Shown piece by piece: positions 1 to 7,683 of a stretch of DNA of 64,000 nt. A program made the position numbers and the translations under genes. How positions within the stretch are numbered: position 1 is the stretch's first letter; each line of letters starts with the position of its first letter. Location of the stretch: the NCBI GenBank assembly GCA_937910355.1, contig CALEPA010000165.1:15758-79757 (forward strand), read 5' to 3'. The notes below the pieces were generated by a model. That model saw only the letters and a list, made by a program, of their open reading frames with translations, was not told the origin of the DNA and did no database searches. Origin of the DNA: JADFRD01 sp913009735 (GTDB lineage Bacteria; Fidelibacterota; Marinisomatia; Marinisomatales; TCS55).

Positions 1-2
1 CT

Positions 3-545
3 CACGGACGAGCCACGGCGGTTGCTACCGGTATAAAACGGGTACTTCCCGATCGAATTGTTTTTACATACCAGGGGGATGGCGATTTAGCCGCTATAGG
101 GACAGCGGAGACTATTCATACCGTCAATCGCGGCGAAAATATCGTTATCATTTTTATAAACAATGGAATTTACGGAATGACCGGTGGTCAAATGGCCCCG
201 ACAACTCTTGAAGGGTCTGTTACTTCCACAACCTCCGAAGGAAGAAATATATCCCTCCATGGTTTTCCCATTAAAATTGCCGATATGATCGCATTATTAC
301 CTGGTGCATATTACGTTACCCGGCAATCCGTAACCTCTGCCAAAGCAGTACGTAAAACAAAAAAAGCACTACAAAAAGCTTTTACAAATCAAATTGAAAA
401 TAAAGGCGGAGTTAGTTTTGTAGAAGTTGTCAGCAATTGTCCGTCGGGATGGAAAATGACGCCTCTTGCTTCCAATGAATGGATTGACGAAACAATCATA
501 AAATATTACCCGCTTGGAGACATTAAGGTCCCGGAAAAAGGTTAA
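3..545 (+). CDS. 2-oxoacid:ferredoxin oxidoreductase, beta (TPP-binding) subunit, 5'-truncated
   Basis: The gene runs in from the left edge, so only the last 180 residues are visible; family members are usually 250-290 aa. It binds thiamine pyrophosphate and oxidatively decarboxylates a 2-oxoacid to an acyl-CoA, passing electrons to ferredoxin. The visible part begins HGRA and carries the TPP/Mg motif GDGDLAAIG (about residues 25-33), then NNGIYGMTGGQ, both family hallmarks. The stop codon is one base from the ATG of the gamma subunit. The substrate cannot be read from sequence alone. Because butyrate kinase and phosphate butyryltransferase follow, a branched-chain 2-oxoacid (VOR type) is more likely than 2-oxoglutarate (KOR type); that is inference. 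Confidence 0.87.
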   Translation, partial: HGRATAVATGIKRVLPDRIVFTYQGDGDLAAIGTAETIHTVNRGENIVIIFINNGIYGMTGGQMAPTTLEGSVTSTTSEGRNISLHGFPIKIADMIALLPGAYYVTRQSVTSAKAVRKTKKALQKAFTNQIENKGGVSFVEVVSNCPSGWKMTPLASNEWIDETIIKYYPLGDIKVPEKG

Positions 546-546
546 T

Positions 547-1098
547 ATGAAAAGGGAAACTCTCATAGCAGGTTTTGGCGGACAAGGTGTTTTATCCATG
601 GGGATGACATTAGCTTATGCCGGCATGATTGAAGGGAAAAATGTTTCTTGGATGCCAAGCTATGGTCCGGAGATACGCGGAGGCACAGCCAACTGCACTA
701 TTATTATTTCTGATGAAAAAATCAGTTCACCTATTATTAATGTGTTTGATTCAATTATCATTTTGAACCAACCCTCAATGGACAAATTTGAATCAGCTGT
801 TAAAACGAATGGTCAAATTTTATACGAAGCAAACAATGTTATCAATCCGCCTACACGCGATGATGTGAATATTATAAGCATTCCGGCAAACAAAGAAGCT
901 CTTAAAATGGGACAAAAAAAAGTGATGAACATGATTGTCCTCGGTGCATATTTAGGACTGAATCCTGTGTTGAAACCTGAATCAATCATGGAAGGAATTA
1001 AAAAAGTTTTACCCGAAAGGCATCATAACCTTTTACCCGTTAATAAGAAAGCTCTTGAATTCGGATTATCTTTAATTCATTCAAAATCACTTTCATAA
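547..1098 (+). CDS. 2-oxoacid:ferredoxin oxidoreductase, gamma subunit
   Basis: A protein of 183 aa that starts MKRETLIAGFGGQGV. The GFGGQGV glycine motif near the N-terminus and GPEIRGGTANCTI (about residues 38-50) are typical of the POR/KOR gamma domain, which helps assemble the complex and handle CoA. I chose ATG 547 over an upstream TTG at 514 because it has AAGG just upstream and begins exactly at the conserved domain. It follows the beta subunit by one base, so the two are probably translationally coupled. Alpha and ferredoxin-like delta subunits would lie to the left of the window. Confidence 0.88.
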   Translation: MKRETLIAGFGGQGVLSMGMTLAYAGMIEGKNVSWMPSYGPEIRGGTANCTIIISDEKISSPIINVFDSIIILNQPSMDKFESAVKTNGQILYEANNVINPPTRDDVNIISIPANKEALKMGQKKVMNMIVLGAYLGLNPVLKPESIMEGIKKVLPERHHNLLPVNKKALEFGLSLIHSKSLS

Positions 1099-1110
1099 AA
1101 GGCAATAAGG

Positions 1111-1368
1111 ATGGGAACAAACAATCAAAATCAATTTGATACTATTGAAGACATTTTGAATTATGCCATTGCTGAAGAGAAGGATGCTTACTTCTTCTAT
1201 AAAAATTCAGCCAATAAAATGACAGATCCTGATTTGAAAAAGTTTCTTCTGGCCTTAGCTAAAATGGAAATGGAACACTATAACATTCTCAAAAAAAAGT
1301 TAGAAGAATGTAAAGCTAATTCATTCTGCTGTCATGCTATTATGTCTTCATTTCATGAAGAAGAATAA
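1111..1368 (+). CDS. small ferritin-like / rubrerythrin-family protein
   Basis: An 85-aa protein, far shorter than normal rubrerythrin (about 140-190 aa). Two helices carry the usual di-iron ligand patterns: EEKDAYFFY (residues about 22-30) and KMEMEHYNIL (about 51-60, E-x-x-H spacing). That is half a four-helix bundle, so it would have to dimerise to build a complete di-iron site. The C-terminal rubredoxin domain is absent, and only two cysteines remain near the end (FCCH). AAAAGG lies about eight bases before the ATG. It sits inside the oxidoreductase-butyrate kinase operon, which suggests protection of the oxygen-sensitive ferredoxin enzyme; that role is inference. Confidence 0.7.
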   Translation: MGTNNQNQFDTIEDILNYAIAEEKDAYFFYKNSANKMTDPDLKKFLLALAKMEMEHYNILKKKLEECKANSFCCHAIMSSFHEEE

Positions 1369-1410
1369 CCGGGAGGTGTGGATTCTTTATTCTTACGATA
1401 AATCCCGGTT
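1367..1410 (+). promoter_or_regulatory. hairpin enclosing the butyrate kinase ribosome-binding site and start
   Basis: AACCGGGA (1367-1374) and TCCCGGTT (1403-1410) form a perfect 8-bp inverted repeat. Between and within the arms lie the only good Shine-Dalgarno sequence, GGGAGG (1371-1376), and the proposed ATT start of butyrate kinase (1389). Pairing would hide the ribosome-binding site, so a translational switch or coupling to the upstream gene is possible. There is no T-tract, so it is not a standard terminator. Confidence 0.45.
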
Positions 1411-2423
1411 CTACTTCAACCGAGATTGGATATTTCAAAAACAATACATGTCTCATCCAAGAGACCTTCCCCCATTCTATTCATAATTCCCGGATGAGCT
1501 TTCAACAGCAAGTAACGTCACTGCATAATGACATTAAACCGTTTTTGGGTCAACTGAATACTTTTGACGCAATCGCATCCCGGGGAGGGCCGCTTAAACC
1601 TTTACCCGGAGGTGTATACAAAATAAATAAAGCCATGATTAGAGATTACCAAAATCAAACATATTCAAAACATCCCTCTAACCTTGGTGCTATATTGGCA
1701 AATAAATTATCAAAAGAATTCTCTGTTCCGGCCTATATCGTTGATCCGGTTTCCGTAGATGAAATGATTCCAAAAGCAAAAATTTCCGGAGTGCCAACCA
1801 TTGAAAGAAAAAGTCGCAGTCATGCCCTGAATATCAAATTCTGTGTCTACAAAGCTTCTACAGAAAATAATATCCCGATTGAAAAATCAAATTTTATTGT
1901 AGCTCATTTGGGAGGTGGATTTTCAATTGCAGCTGTTAAACGTGGACGTATTATAGATGTAAATGATGCCTTGCTGGGAATGGGTCCGTTTTCAATCGAG
2001 AGAGCGGGTGCCTTACCCTTGTCAGGTTTAATCGATTTAATATATGATAATAGTATATCTAAGGAAGAGCTGACAGAATTATTATCAAAAAACAGCGGAC
2101 TGAAAGGATATCTTGGAACTAATAATTTTAAAGAAATTGAAAAGAGGCTGAACGAGAAAGATGTTCAACTAATTTATGAAGCGATGATTTATCAAATCCA
2201 AAAAGAAATCGGTGCCATGTTTGCCGCTTTAAATGGTTGTGTTGATGCGTGTATTTTCACCGGCGGCCTGGCTAAATCCCATCGGCTGATAAATAATTTA
2301 TTATCAAATTTATGTTTTATTGATCAAATTATAATTTATCCCGGAAGTTTTGAACTTGACGCTTTGGCCAATGGGGTTTATCGCGTTATGTCTGGACAAT
2401 TAAACCAAAAGGAATATACATGA
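1389..2423 (+). CDS. buk: butyrate kinase with a probable ATT start codon
   Basis: An ASKHA-fold acid kinase of about 344 aa that makes ATP from butyryl- or branched-chain acyl-phosphate. The first ATG (1494) would cut off the essential N-terminal phosphate-binding motif. In the same frame upstream the sequence reads LTINPGSTSTEIG, the invariant start of the family, and the frame is closed by a stop at 1356-1358. No ATG, GTG or TTG lies between; ATT at 1389, twelve bases after GGGAGG, fits best. Later motifs are AHLGGGFSI, GMGPFSIERAGALP and FTGGLAKS. The end overlaps ptb by 4 bases (ATGA). A one-base sequencing error near 1380-1392 is the alternative explanation. Confidence 0.85.
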   Translation: MLTINPGSTSTEIGYFKNNTCLIQETFPHSIHNSRMSFQQQVTSLHNDIKPFLGQLNTFDAIASRGGPLKPLPGGVYKINKAMIRDYQNQTYSKHPSNLGAILANKLSKEFSVPAYIVDPVSVDEMIPKAKISGVPTIERKSRSHALNIKFCVYKASTENNIPIEKSNFIVAHLGGGFSIAAVKRGRIIDVNDALLGMGPFSIERAGALPLSGLIDLIYDNSISKEELTELLSKNSGLKGYLGTNNFKEIEKRLNEKDVQLIYEAMIYQIQKEIGAMFAALNGCVDACIFTGGLAKSHRLINNLLSNLCFIDQIIIYPGSFELDALANGVYRVMSGQLNQKEYT

Positions 2424-3250
2424 TTAAACATTTTCGAGAAATTTACACAATGATGAGAGGTTTTGGACCGGCAAGAATGGCCGTTGTCAATCCTCAACAA
2501 GAATATTTACAATATGTCCTGGACAAAACAGAACAAAAAGAAATAATTGAACCTCTTGTATTTCTAAATGATGATCCTGTTATTGCTGCTATAGAGGCCG
2601 TTGAAGCTGTTGCATCAGGAAAAGCCGATCTGCTGATGAAGGGGGATATTGATACGGCACAATTACTCAGTATAATCCTGAATAAAGATTATGGTTTACG
2701 CACTGACAAGCTTTTATCCCACGTTGCAGTGGTCGAAACGCCTTTTTACAATCGGCTTATGTTATGTTCTGATGGTGGTATAAACATCAAATTAAATGAG
2801 GAGACAGTACCCGCCATTGTAGAAAATGCATTATCATTAGCTTCATCTTTAGATATTCAACAACCCAACGTGGCTTTTTTGTCATTGGTAGAAACGATTA
2901 CGCCCAAATTACCTTCTACAAAATTATGGGACAAGATGACAAAAAAGTATAAGTCTGATGAACGATTAATCGCAGAGGGTCCGCTGGCTCTGGATGTTGC
3001 ATTGTCAACCAGAGCAGCAGAGAAAAAAGCTATCAAATCAAACGTCTCCGGGAAAGCTGATATTTTTATCGGACCAACTATTACATCCACAAATATGATG
3101 GTAAAAGCGCTTATGATCGTTGGAGGCGCAAAAGGCGGCGGTCTTATTCTGGGCGCAAAATGCCCAATCGTTCTTTTGTCCCGCTCTGATTCCAGGCGCA
3201 CTAAAATGAATTCCATTTCACTAGGTTTACTGGCTTTAAACAGGAAATAA
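2420..3250 (+). CDS. ptb: phosphate butyryltransferase
   Basis: 276 aa, the normal length for the phosphate acetyl/butyryl transferase family. It exchanges CoA for phosphate on butyryl- or isobutyryl-type acyl-CoA, giving the acyl phosphate used by the butyrate kinase encoded just before it. Conserved stretches include GKADLLMKGDIDTAQLL (about 72-88), the LLSHVAV segment, EGPLALDVAL (about 184-193) and the C-terminal GPTITSTNMMVKAL. The ATG overlaps the buk stop as ATGA, which argues for translational coupling. With the oxidoreductase upstream the set would turn branched 2-oxoacids into organic acids plus ATP. Confidence 0.93.
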   Translation: MIKHFREIYTMMRGFGPARMAVVNPQQEYLQYVLDKTEQKEIIEPLVFLNDDPVIAAIEAVEAVASGKADLLMKGDIDTAQLLSIILNKDYGLRTDKLLSHVAVVETPFYNRLMLCSDGGINIKLNEETVPAIVENALSLASSLDIQQPNVAFLSLVETITPKLPSTKLWDKMTKKYKSDERLIAEGPLALDVALSTRAAEKKAIKSNVSGKADIFIGPTITSTNMMVKALMIVGGAKGGGLILGAKCPIVLLSRSDSRRTKMNSISLGLLALNRK

Positions 3251-3252
3251 AA

Positions 3253-4959
3253 TTGGATATTGAAAAGAAAAAAATCCTGATACTCGGAGGCTGGGGACTG
3301 GTCGGTTCTGCGATCATTCGCAAACTTGTCCAGTTCAACCCCGACACAATTGTAATATTATCATTAAAAGAAATCGAAGCGGTAGACGTTTGTAACGAAC
3401 TTATGAGCGAATACTCACAGATAAAGTTTTTACCTGAATGGGGGAATATTTTTGTTCGCAATTCCCTGAAAGATTTAAGTAGAAATGAACTTCTTAACAA
3501 CAGAAAATACCGTCAGGCGTTAATGGTGGACACGATGGAAGCTTTCGATGATCAAAGTATCCAAGCATCTTTTCTCAATCAGGTTATTTCCCGCCATAAA
3601 CCAAATATTATAATTGATACAGTCAATACTGCAACAGCTCTCGCATATCAGGATCTGTACAGCGGTTATTATAACCTAAAACGTGAGATGAAAAAAAGTC
3701 TGGACAACAACAATTCGTACACAGAAGAATTTCATGCTGAAGTCGAAAAAACAATGACAACGCTCTATATACCGCAAATAATTCGTCATATTCAAATACT
3801 TCATAAAAGTATGGTGGACAATAAAACTGGCGTCTATATAAAAATTGGTACAACAGGTACCGGCGGAATGGGTCTTAATATTCCTTACACACACAGCGAA
3901 GAACAGCCCTCAAGAATACTTTTGAGCAAATCTGCGCTCGCCGGAGCGCATACTATGCTATTATTTTTAATGGGGCGGACTCCGGGCGGACCGATCATTA
4001 AAGAAATCAAGCCAGCGGCGGCAATAGCCTGGAAGGCAATACAATTTGGAGAAATTAATAAACACGGTAAACCCATTCAACTTTATGACTGCACTCCGGA
4101 AAATGCAATTCAACTCAATAACAAATTTTATTTTTCTGATTCCGGCGGTTGGAAAGACTTAAATGAAACATTAAAATCCGTATACATTGATACAGGGGAA
4201 AATGGTATATTTTCTCAAGGCGAGTTTGAAACTATCACGTCTATTGGACAAATGGAATTTGTAACGCCTGAAGAAATCGCTGATAATGTCATTTTAGAAA
4301 TATTAGGCGATAGCACCGGACATGATATTATTAATGCCTTGAATAATTCAATCATGGGGCCTACATACCGTGCCGGTTATTTGCGGCACAAGGCAATGGA
4401 ATCTATGATCAAATTGCAGGAACAGCATAACGCTGACAGTGTCGCTTTTGAAATATTGGGTCCACCTCGACTTTCTAAAATCCTTTATGAAGCGCATCTC
4501 TTGAAATCGGTTTCGAAATCATTTATGGATATAACCAATTTTTCAGCAACTGCATTATCAGAAAAAACTCAGGAAATACTTTTAGCAAATAAAGAGCTCC
4601 GATCAAAAATCATATCAATCGGTATACCCATATTGTTAAATGATGGAAAAAGGTTGCTTCGGGGACCGGCAATTAAAATTCCGGTTCCTTTAGGAAAGGT
4701 GTCGATTGAAATGAATGATGAAAACATAAACGAATGGGCTTATGCCGGTTGGGTAGATTTACGAATACAAAATATGGAAGTGTGGATTCAGCGTTTCAAT
4801 GAAATCTATTCTTTCATTAAGACACAGGAGGAGGAAGATACCAGCTCCCGCTTTCACCATGGACAGCTATATTGGAAAATAAATGAACCAATAAACATCG
4901 GGAAATTAGCAGCTTGGATTTTCATTAATGAAGATAAGGGTTTAAGAATCAAGGGCTAA
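3253..4959 (+). CDS. uncharacterised Rossmann-fold dehydrogenase-like protein, 568 aa
   Basis: The N-terminus has an NAD(P)-binding Rossmann motif, KILILGGWGLVGSAIIRKL (about residues 7-25). The centre contains IKIGTTGTGGMGLNIPYTH and a Ser/Ala-rich LLSKSALAGAHTMLL segment. The length is about twice that of a normal short-chain dehydrogenase, and the C-terminal 200 residues match no domain I can name. It begins with TTG 3 bases after ptb, with CAGGAAA upstream, and is clearly the last gene of this operon. I can support 'NAD(P)-dependent oxidoreductase-like' but not a substrate. A role in branched-chain acid metabolism is only suggested by position. Confidence 0.72.
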   Translation: MDIEKKKILILGGWGLVGSAIIRKLVQFNPDTIVILSLKEIEAVDVCNELMSEYSQIKFLPEWGNIFVRNSLKDLSRNELLNNRKYRQALMVDTMEAFDDQSIQASFLNQVISRHKPNIIIDTVNTATALAYQDLYSGYYNLKREMKKSLDNNNSYTEEFHAEVEKTMTTLYIPQIIRHIQILHKSMVDNKTGVYIKIGTTGTGGMGLNIPYTHSEEQPSRILLSKSALAGAHTMLLFLMGRTPGGPIIKEIKPAAAIAWKAIQFGEINKHGKPIQLYDCTPENAIQLNNKFYFSDSGGWKDLNETLKSVYIDTGENGIFSQGEFETITSIGQMEFVTPEEIADNVILEILGDSTGHDIINALNNSIMGPTYRAGYLRHKAMESMIKLQEQHNADSVAFEILGPPRLSKILYEAHLLKSVSKSFMDITNFSATALSEKTQEILLANKELRSKIISIGIPILLNDGKRLLRGPAIKIPVPLGKVSIEMNDENINEWAYAGWVDLRIQNMEVWIQRFNEIYSFIKTQEEEDTSSRFHHGQLYWKINEPINIGKLAAWIFINEDKGLRIKG

Positions 4960-4989
4960 TAATTTTTTCTCTTTTTTTAAACACTCATC

Positions 4990-5019
4990 TTGCCTAAGTA
5001 CTGAACAAATCCTTATAAT
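4990..5019 (+). promoter_or_regulatory. sigma-70-like promoter for adk-coaE
   Basis: TTGCCT (4990-4995) and a perfect TATAAT (5014-5019) are separated by 18 bases and end 17 bases before the adk ATG. The region sits in the only gap between the fermentation operon and adk. It is called by motif and position only. Confidence 0.5.
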
Positions 5020-5036
5020 TCATATAGGTTATTCTT

Positions 5037-5597
5037 ATGCGTTTAATATTTATTGGCCCCCCCGGCGTTGGGAAAGGTACCCAAGCAAAACAAATTTGTG
5101 ATCAATTTGGCATTTTACATTTATCCACCGGGGATATTCTTCGGGAAGAAATTTCTCAAAATTCACTCATCGGTCAAGCGGCAAAACGGTTCATAGATAA
5201 AGGTGAATTAGTCCCGGATAAACTTTTATTGGATATGATGTCCATTCGCTTAAACCAAAAAGATTGTAAAAACGGATATTGCCTTGACGGGTTTCCAAGA
5301 ACTATCCCGCAAGCAGAAGGATTAGAACTCATTCTTCAAAATCTTCAGCAATCAATTGATGCTGTTATCAGCATTGATGCTGATGAAAAAGAATTAATTC
5401 AACGACTGGTTTTACGTGGTCAAAATTCAGGCAGGACGGATGATACTTCAGATGTCGTTAAACAAAGACTCGATGTTTACAGGAAGCAAACGGCTCCACT
5501 AATAGAATTTTATTCCAAAAGAAATCTTTTACATAGTATAGATGGGTTAGGAGAAATTTCAGAGATTACACAACGAATTTTAAACAGTTTAAGCTAA
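5037..5597 (+). CDS. adk: adenylate kinase (short form)
   Basis: 186 aa. Catalyses ATP + AMP to 2 ADP in the cytoplasm. The P-loop GPPGVGKGTQAKQI (residues 7-20), the AMP-binding STGDILREE segment and CLDGFPRT (about 82-89) are all present. The lid is short (LVLRGQNSGRTDDT, without the zinc-finger insertion seen in the long form), which explains the 186-aa length compared with about 215 aa. It is followed one base later by coaE, so the two nucleotide/cofactor kinases probably form one transcript. Confidence 0.96.
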   Translation: MRLIFIGPPGVGKGTQAKQICDQFGILHLSTGDILREEISQNSLIGQAAKRFIDKGELVPDKLLLDMMSIRLNQKDCKNGYCLDGFPRTIPQAEGLELILQNLQQSIDAVISIDADEKELIQRLVLRGQNSGRTDDTSDVVKQRLDVYRKQTAPLIEFYSKRNLLHSIDGLGEISEITQRILNSLS

Positions 5598-5598
5598 T

Positions 5599-6192
5599 AT
5601 GCTAAAAGTTGGACTTACAGGCGGCCTCGGGTGCGGGAAAAGTAAAGCCAGTGCATTTTTAAAAGAAATGGGTGCCTACATTTTTGATGCCGATACGGAA
5701 GCAAAAAAATTATTAATTAATAATCCCGTTGTTCAAAATGAATTAGTCGCCGAATTCGGGACTGATATTATGGGTCCTGAAAATACTATTTCAAATAAGA
5801 AACTTGCCCGCATTGCTTTTCAGGATGAAGATCACCAAACGCGTTTGAATTTAGTTGTTCATCCATATATATATGATTTGATCGACGAACACTTTCAAAA
5901 AATACAAAAGAAGAATACCCATTCTATGTTCATCGTAGATGGTGCAATGATTTTTGAATCAGGGTATGATCAACATTTGGATTACGTCATTGTCATTACG
6001 GCAATGTTGAAAAACAGAATGGAGCGCTCTATATCCAGGGGAACGCTCACCCGGCAACAAATTCTACAACGAATGGAATTTCAATGGTCTGAAGAAGTAA
6101 AAACCGGGCTAGCTGATTTTGTTATCCATAATGACGGTACAGAAGAAGATCTAAAAAAAGAAATCGCTGACGTTTTTCAGAAATTAGCTTAA
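5599..6192 (+). CDS. coaE: dephospho-CoA kinase
   Basis: 197 aa, normal family size. Performs the last step of coenzyme A synthesis, phosphorylating the 3'-hydroxyl of dephospho-CoA. The Walker A motif is GLTGGLGCGKSKA (residues 5-17), followed by FDADTEAKKLL and VVHPYIYDLI, both conserved. Starts one base after the adk stop. Its stop is shared with the convergent small membrane protein: the bases TTAA at 6189-6192 give TAA on both strands, so there is no room for a separate terminator. Confidence 0.95.
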   Translation: MLKVGLTGGLGCGKSKASAFLKEMGAYIFDADTEAKKLLINNPVVQNELVAEFGTDIMGPENTISNKKLARIAFQDEDHQTRLNLVVHPYIYDLIDEHFQKIQKKNTHSMFIVDGAMIFESGYDQHLDYVIVITAMLKNRMERSISRGTLTRQQILQRMEFQWSEEVKTGLADFVIHNDGTEEDLKKEIADVFQKLA

Positions 6193-6665
6193 CGAAACCG
6201 CCTCCTTAGTGCTCTCGGTTTATCTAATATTTCTTTGTAAATCACAGCCATTTTCAGATCCTGCGGGCTTTTTAAAAACGATGTTTTTAATATTTCATTT
6301 TTAAGCGATGGTTTCTTGATTCTCTTGATCTCTTTATGATCTTCTATTGATGATAAATCTTTATAGATCATATTGACTTCTTCTAATGGAACATCACGTT
6401 CGTATTCCAAGCTCGGCTTAACATCAACATCATTTTTTACTACTTTAACAACGGGTTGGAAAATTTCATCATTTTCATCATCCTCTGTTTCAACCAAATC
6501 AGGAAGAAATTCTTTTATAAAACCAGGTGTTTCCCAACCCTTTTCATTCTCAGCTATTTCATCTTCTTCTATTTTGCGATATGCCTGCTGCTGCTTTTTC
6601 TTCTTCATAAAAGCTGAAAGCAAATACAATATCAACAGAAATATCCAATAGCCGTAGTCTCCCAT
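6189..6665 (-). CDS. small acidic membrane-anchored protein next to FloA
   Basis: 158 aa. A single N-terminal hydrophobic helix (YWIFLLILYLLSAF, about residues 6-19) is followed by KKKKQQQ, so the rest should face the cytoplasm. The middle is strongly acidic (EEDEIAENE, ETEDDENDEIF), while the C-terminal 50 residues are basic and conserved-looking (SLKNEILKTSFLKSPQDL, ending RALRRRFR). I recognise no named domain. It is encoded directly after floA with a one-base overlap, so it is probably co-translated with the flotillin/NfeD system. A scaffold or partner role is inference. Confidence 0.65.
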   Translation of the reverse strand: MGDYGYWIFLLILYLLSAFMKKKKQQQAYRKIEEDEIAENEKGWETPGFIKEFLPDLVETEDDENDEIFQPVVKVVKNDVDVKPSLEYERDVPLEEVNMIYKDLSSIEDHKEIKRIKKPSLKNEILKTSFLKSPQDLKMAVIYKEILDKPRALRRRFR

Positions 6666-7672
6666 TAATCGTCCTTCTCAAATGTTTTTGTTTCTCCCTC
6701 ACCCGCATCGGATATGGATTGTCTCATCCCGGTATCTGCTTTGATATTTTGCATATTGTAATAATCAAAAATTCCAAGATTACCTTCCCTGAACGCCTGA
6801 GCCATGGCCTTTGGAACTTCCGCCTCTGCTTCCACTACCTTGGCTTGCATTTCCTGGGTGCGTGCATGCATTTCCTGCTCTTCAGCTACAGCCATTGCCC
6901 TGCGGGTTTCCGCTCTTGCCTGGGCAACCCGCAAATCAGCTTCAGCTTGATCGGCTTGCAGACTCGCGCCGATATTTTTACCTACATCAAGATCTGCAAT
7001 ATCAATGGATAGAATTTCATAGGCTGTACCGGCATCTAATCCTTTTTGTAACACAGCCTTGGAAATACTATCCGGATTTTCCAGCACAGCTGAATAATTA
7101 TTTGAAGAACCTATTGCGCTTACAATTCCTTCGCCAACTCTGGCAATGATTGTTTCATCCGTAGCTCCACCAACCAGCCCGGGAATGTTCGTTCTTACGG
7201 TCACACGCGCACGAGCTTTTAGTTCAATGCCGTCTCTTGCTACTGCCGATAAATAACCTTCTTTCGGAGCATCAATCACTTTTGGATAAACACTGGTAGC
7301 GACAGCTGACTGTACATCCCGACCTGCCAAGTCAATAGCAGTGGTCGTTTCGAATGTTAATGGAATATTTGCTTTTGCTGCCGCAATGAGTGCCACCACA
7401 ATATTTTGGACATGCCCTCCTGCAAGGAAATGTGTTTCCAGCATATCTGTGGAAATGTTTTGCAGTCCTGCTTTGTTAAGGTTGATTACACCGTCCACAA
7501 TTAATCGTGGAGGAATTTTTCTCAATCTCATACGGATCAAATCTATGATTGAAATGGGTCCTAAACCCAGGCTTACTATAGATTGTACCCACAACCCCAG
7601 GGGGACAAAATAAAAAAACAGTACTATAAAAAATAGTACGAACCCTAATAATACAAGAGATGCAATAGTCAT
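6665..7672 (-). CDS. floA: flotillin-like protein FloA
   Basis: 335 aa, the usual FloA (YqfA) size. Flotillin-like proteins organise functional membrane microdomains and oligomerise on the inner membrane. The N-terminus has hydrophobic hairpin segments (about residues 5-45). The SPFH-type body includes KIPPRLIVDGVINLNKAG and ETHFLAGGHVQNIV. Residues about 235-290 form an Ala/Glu/Arg-rich coiled coil with QADQAEADLRVAQARAETRR. The gene lies 11 bases after the long NfeD gene; this pairing is widespread and supports both calls. Confidence 0.93.
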   Translation of the reverse strand: MTIASLVLLGFVLFFIVLFFYFVPLGLWVQSIVSLGLGPISIIDLIRMRLRKIPPRLIVDGVINLNKAGLQNISTDMLETHFLAGGHVQNIVVALIAAAKANIPLTFETTTAIDLAGRDVQSAVATSVYPKVIDAPKEGYLSAVARDGIELKARARVTVRTNIPGLVGGATDETIIARVGEGIVSAIGSSNNYSAVLENPDSISKAVLQKGLDAGTAYEILSIDIADLDVGKNIGASLQADQAEADLRVAQARAETRRAMAVAEEQEMHARTQEMQAKVVEAEAEVPKAMAQAFREGNLGIFDYYNMQNIKADTGMRQSISDAGEGETKTFEKDD

Positions 7673-7683
7673 AATTTTATTCC

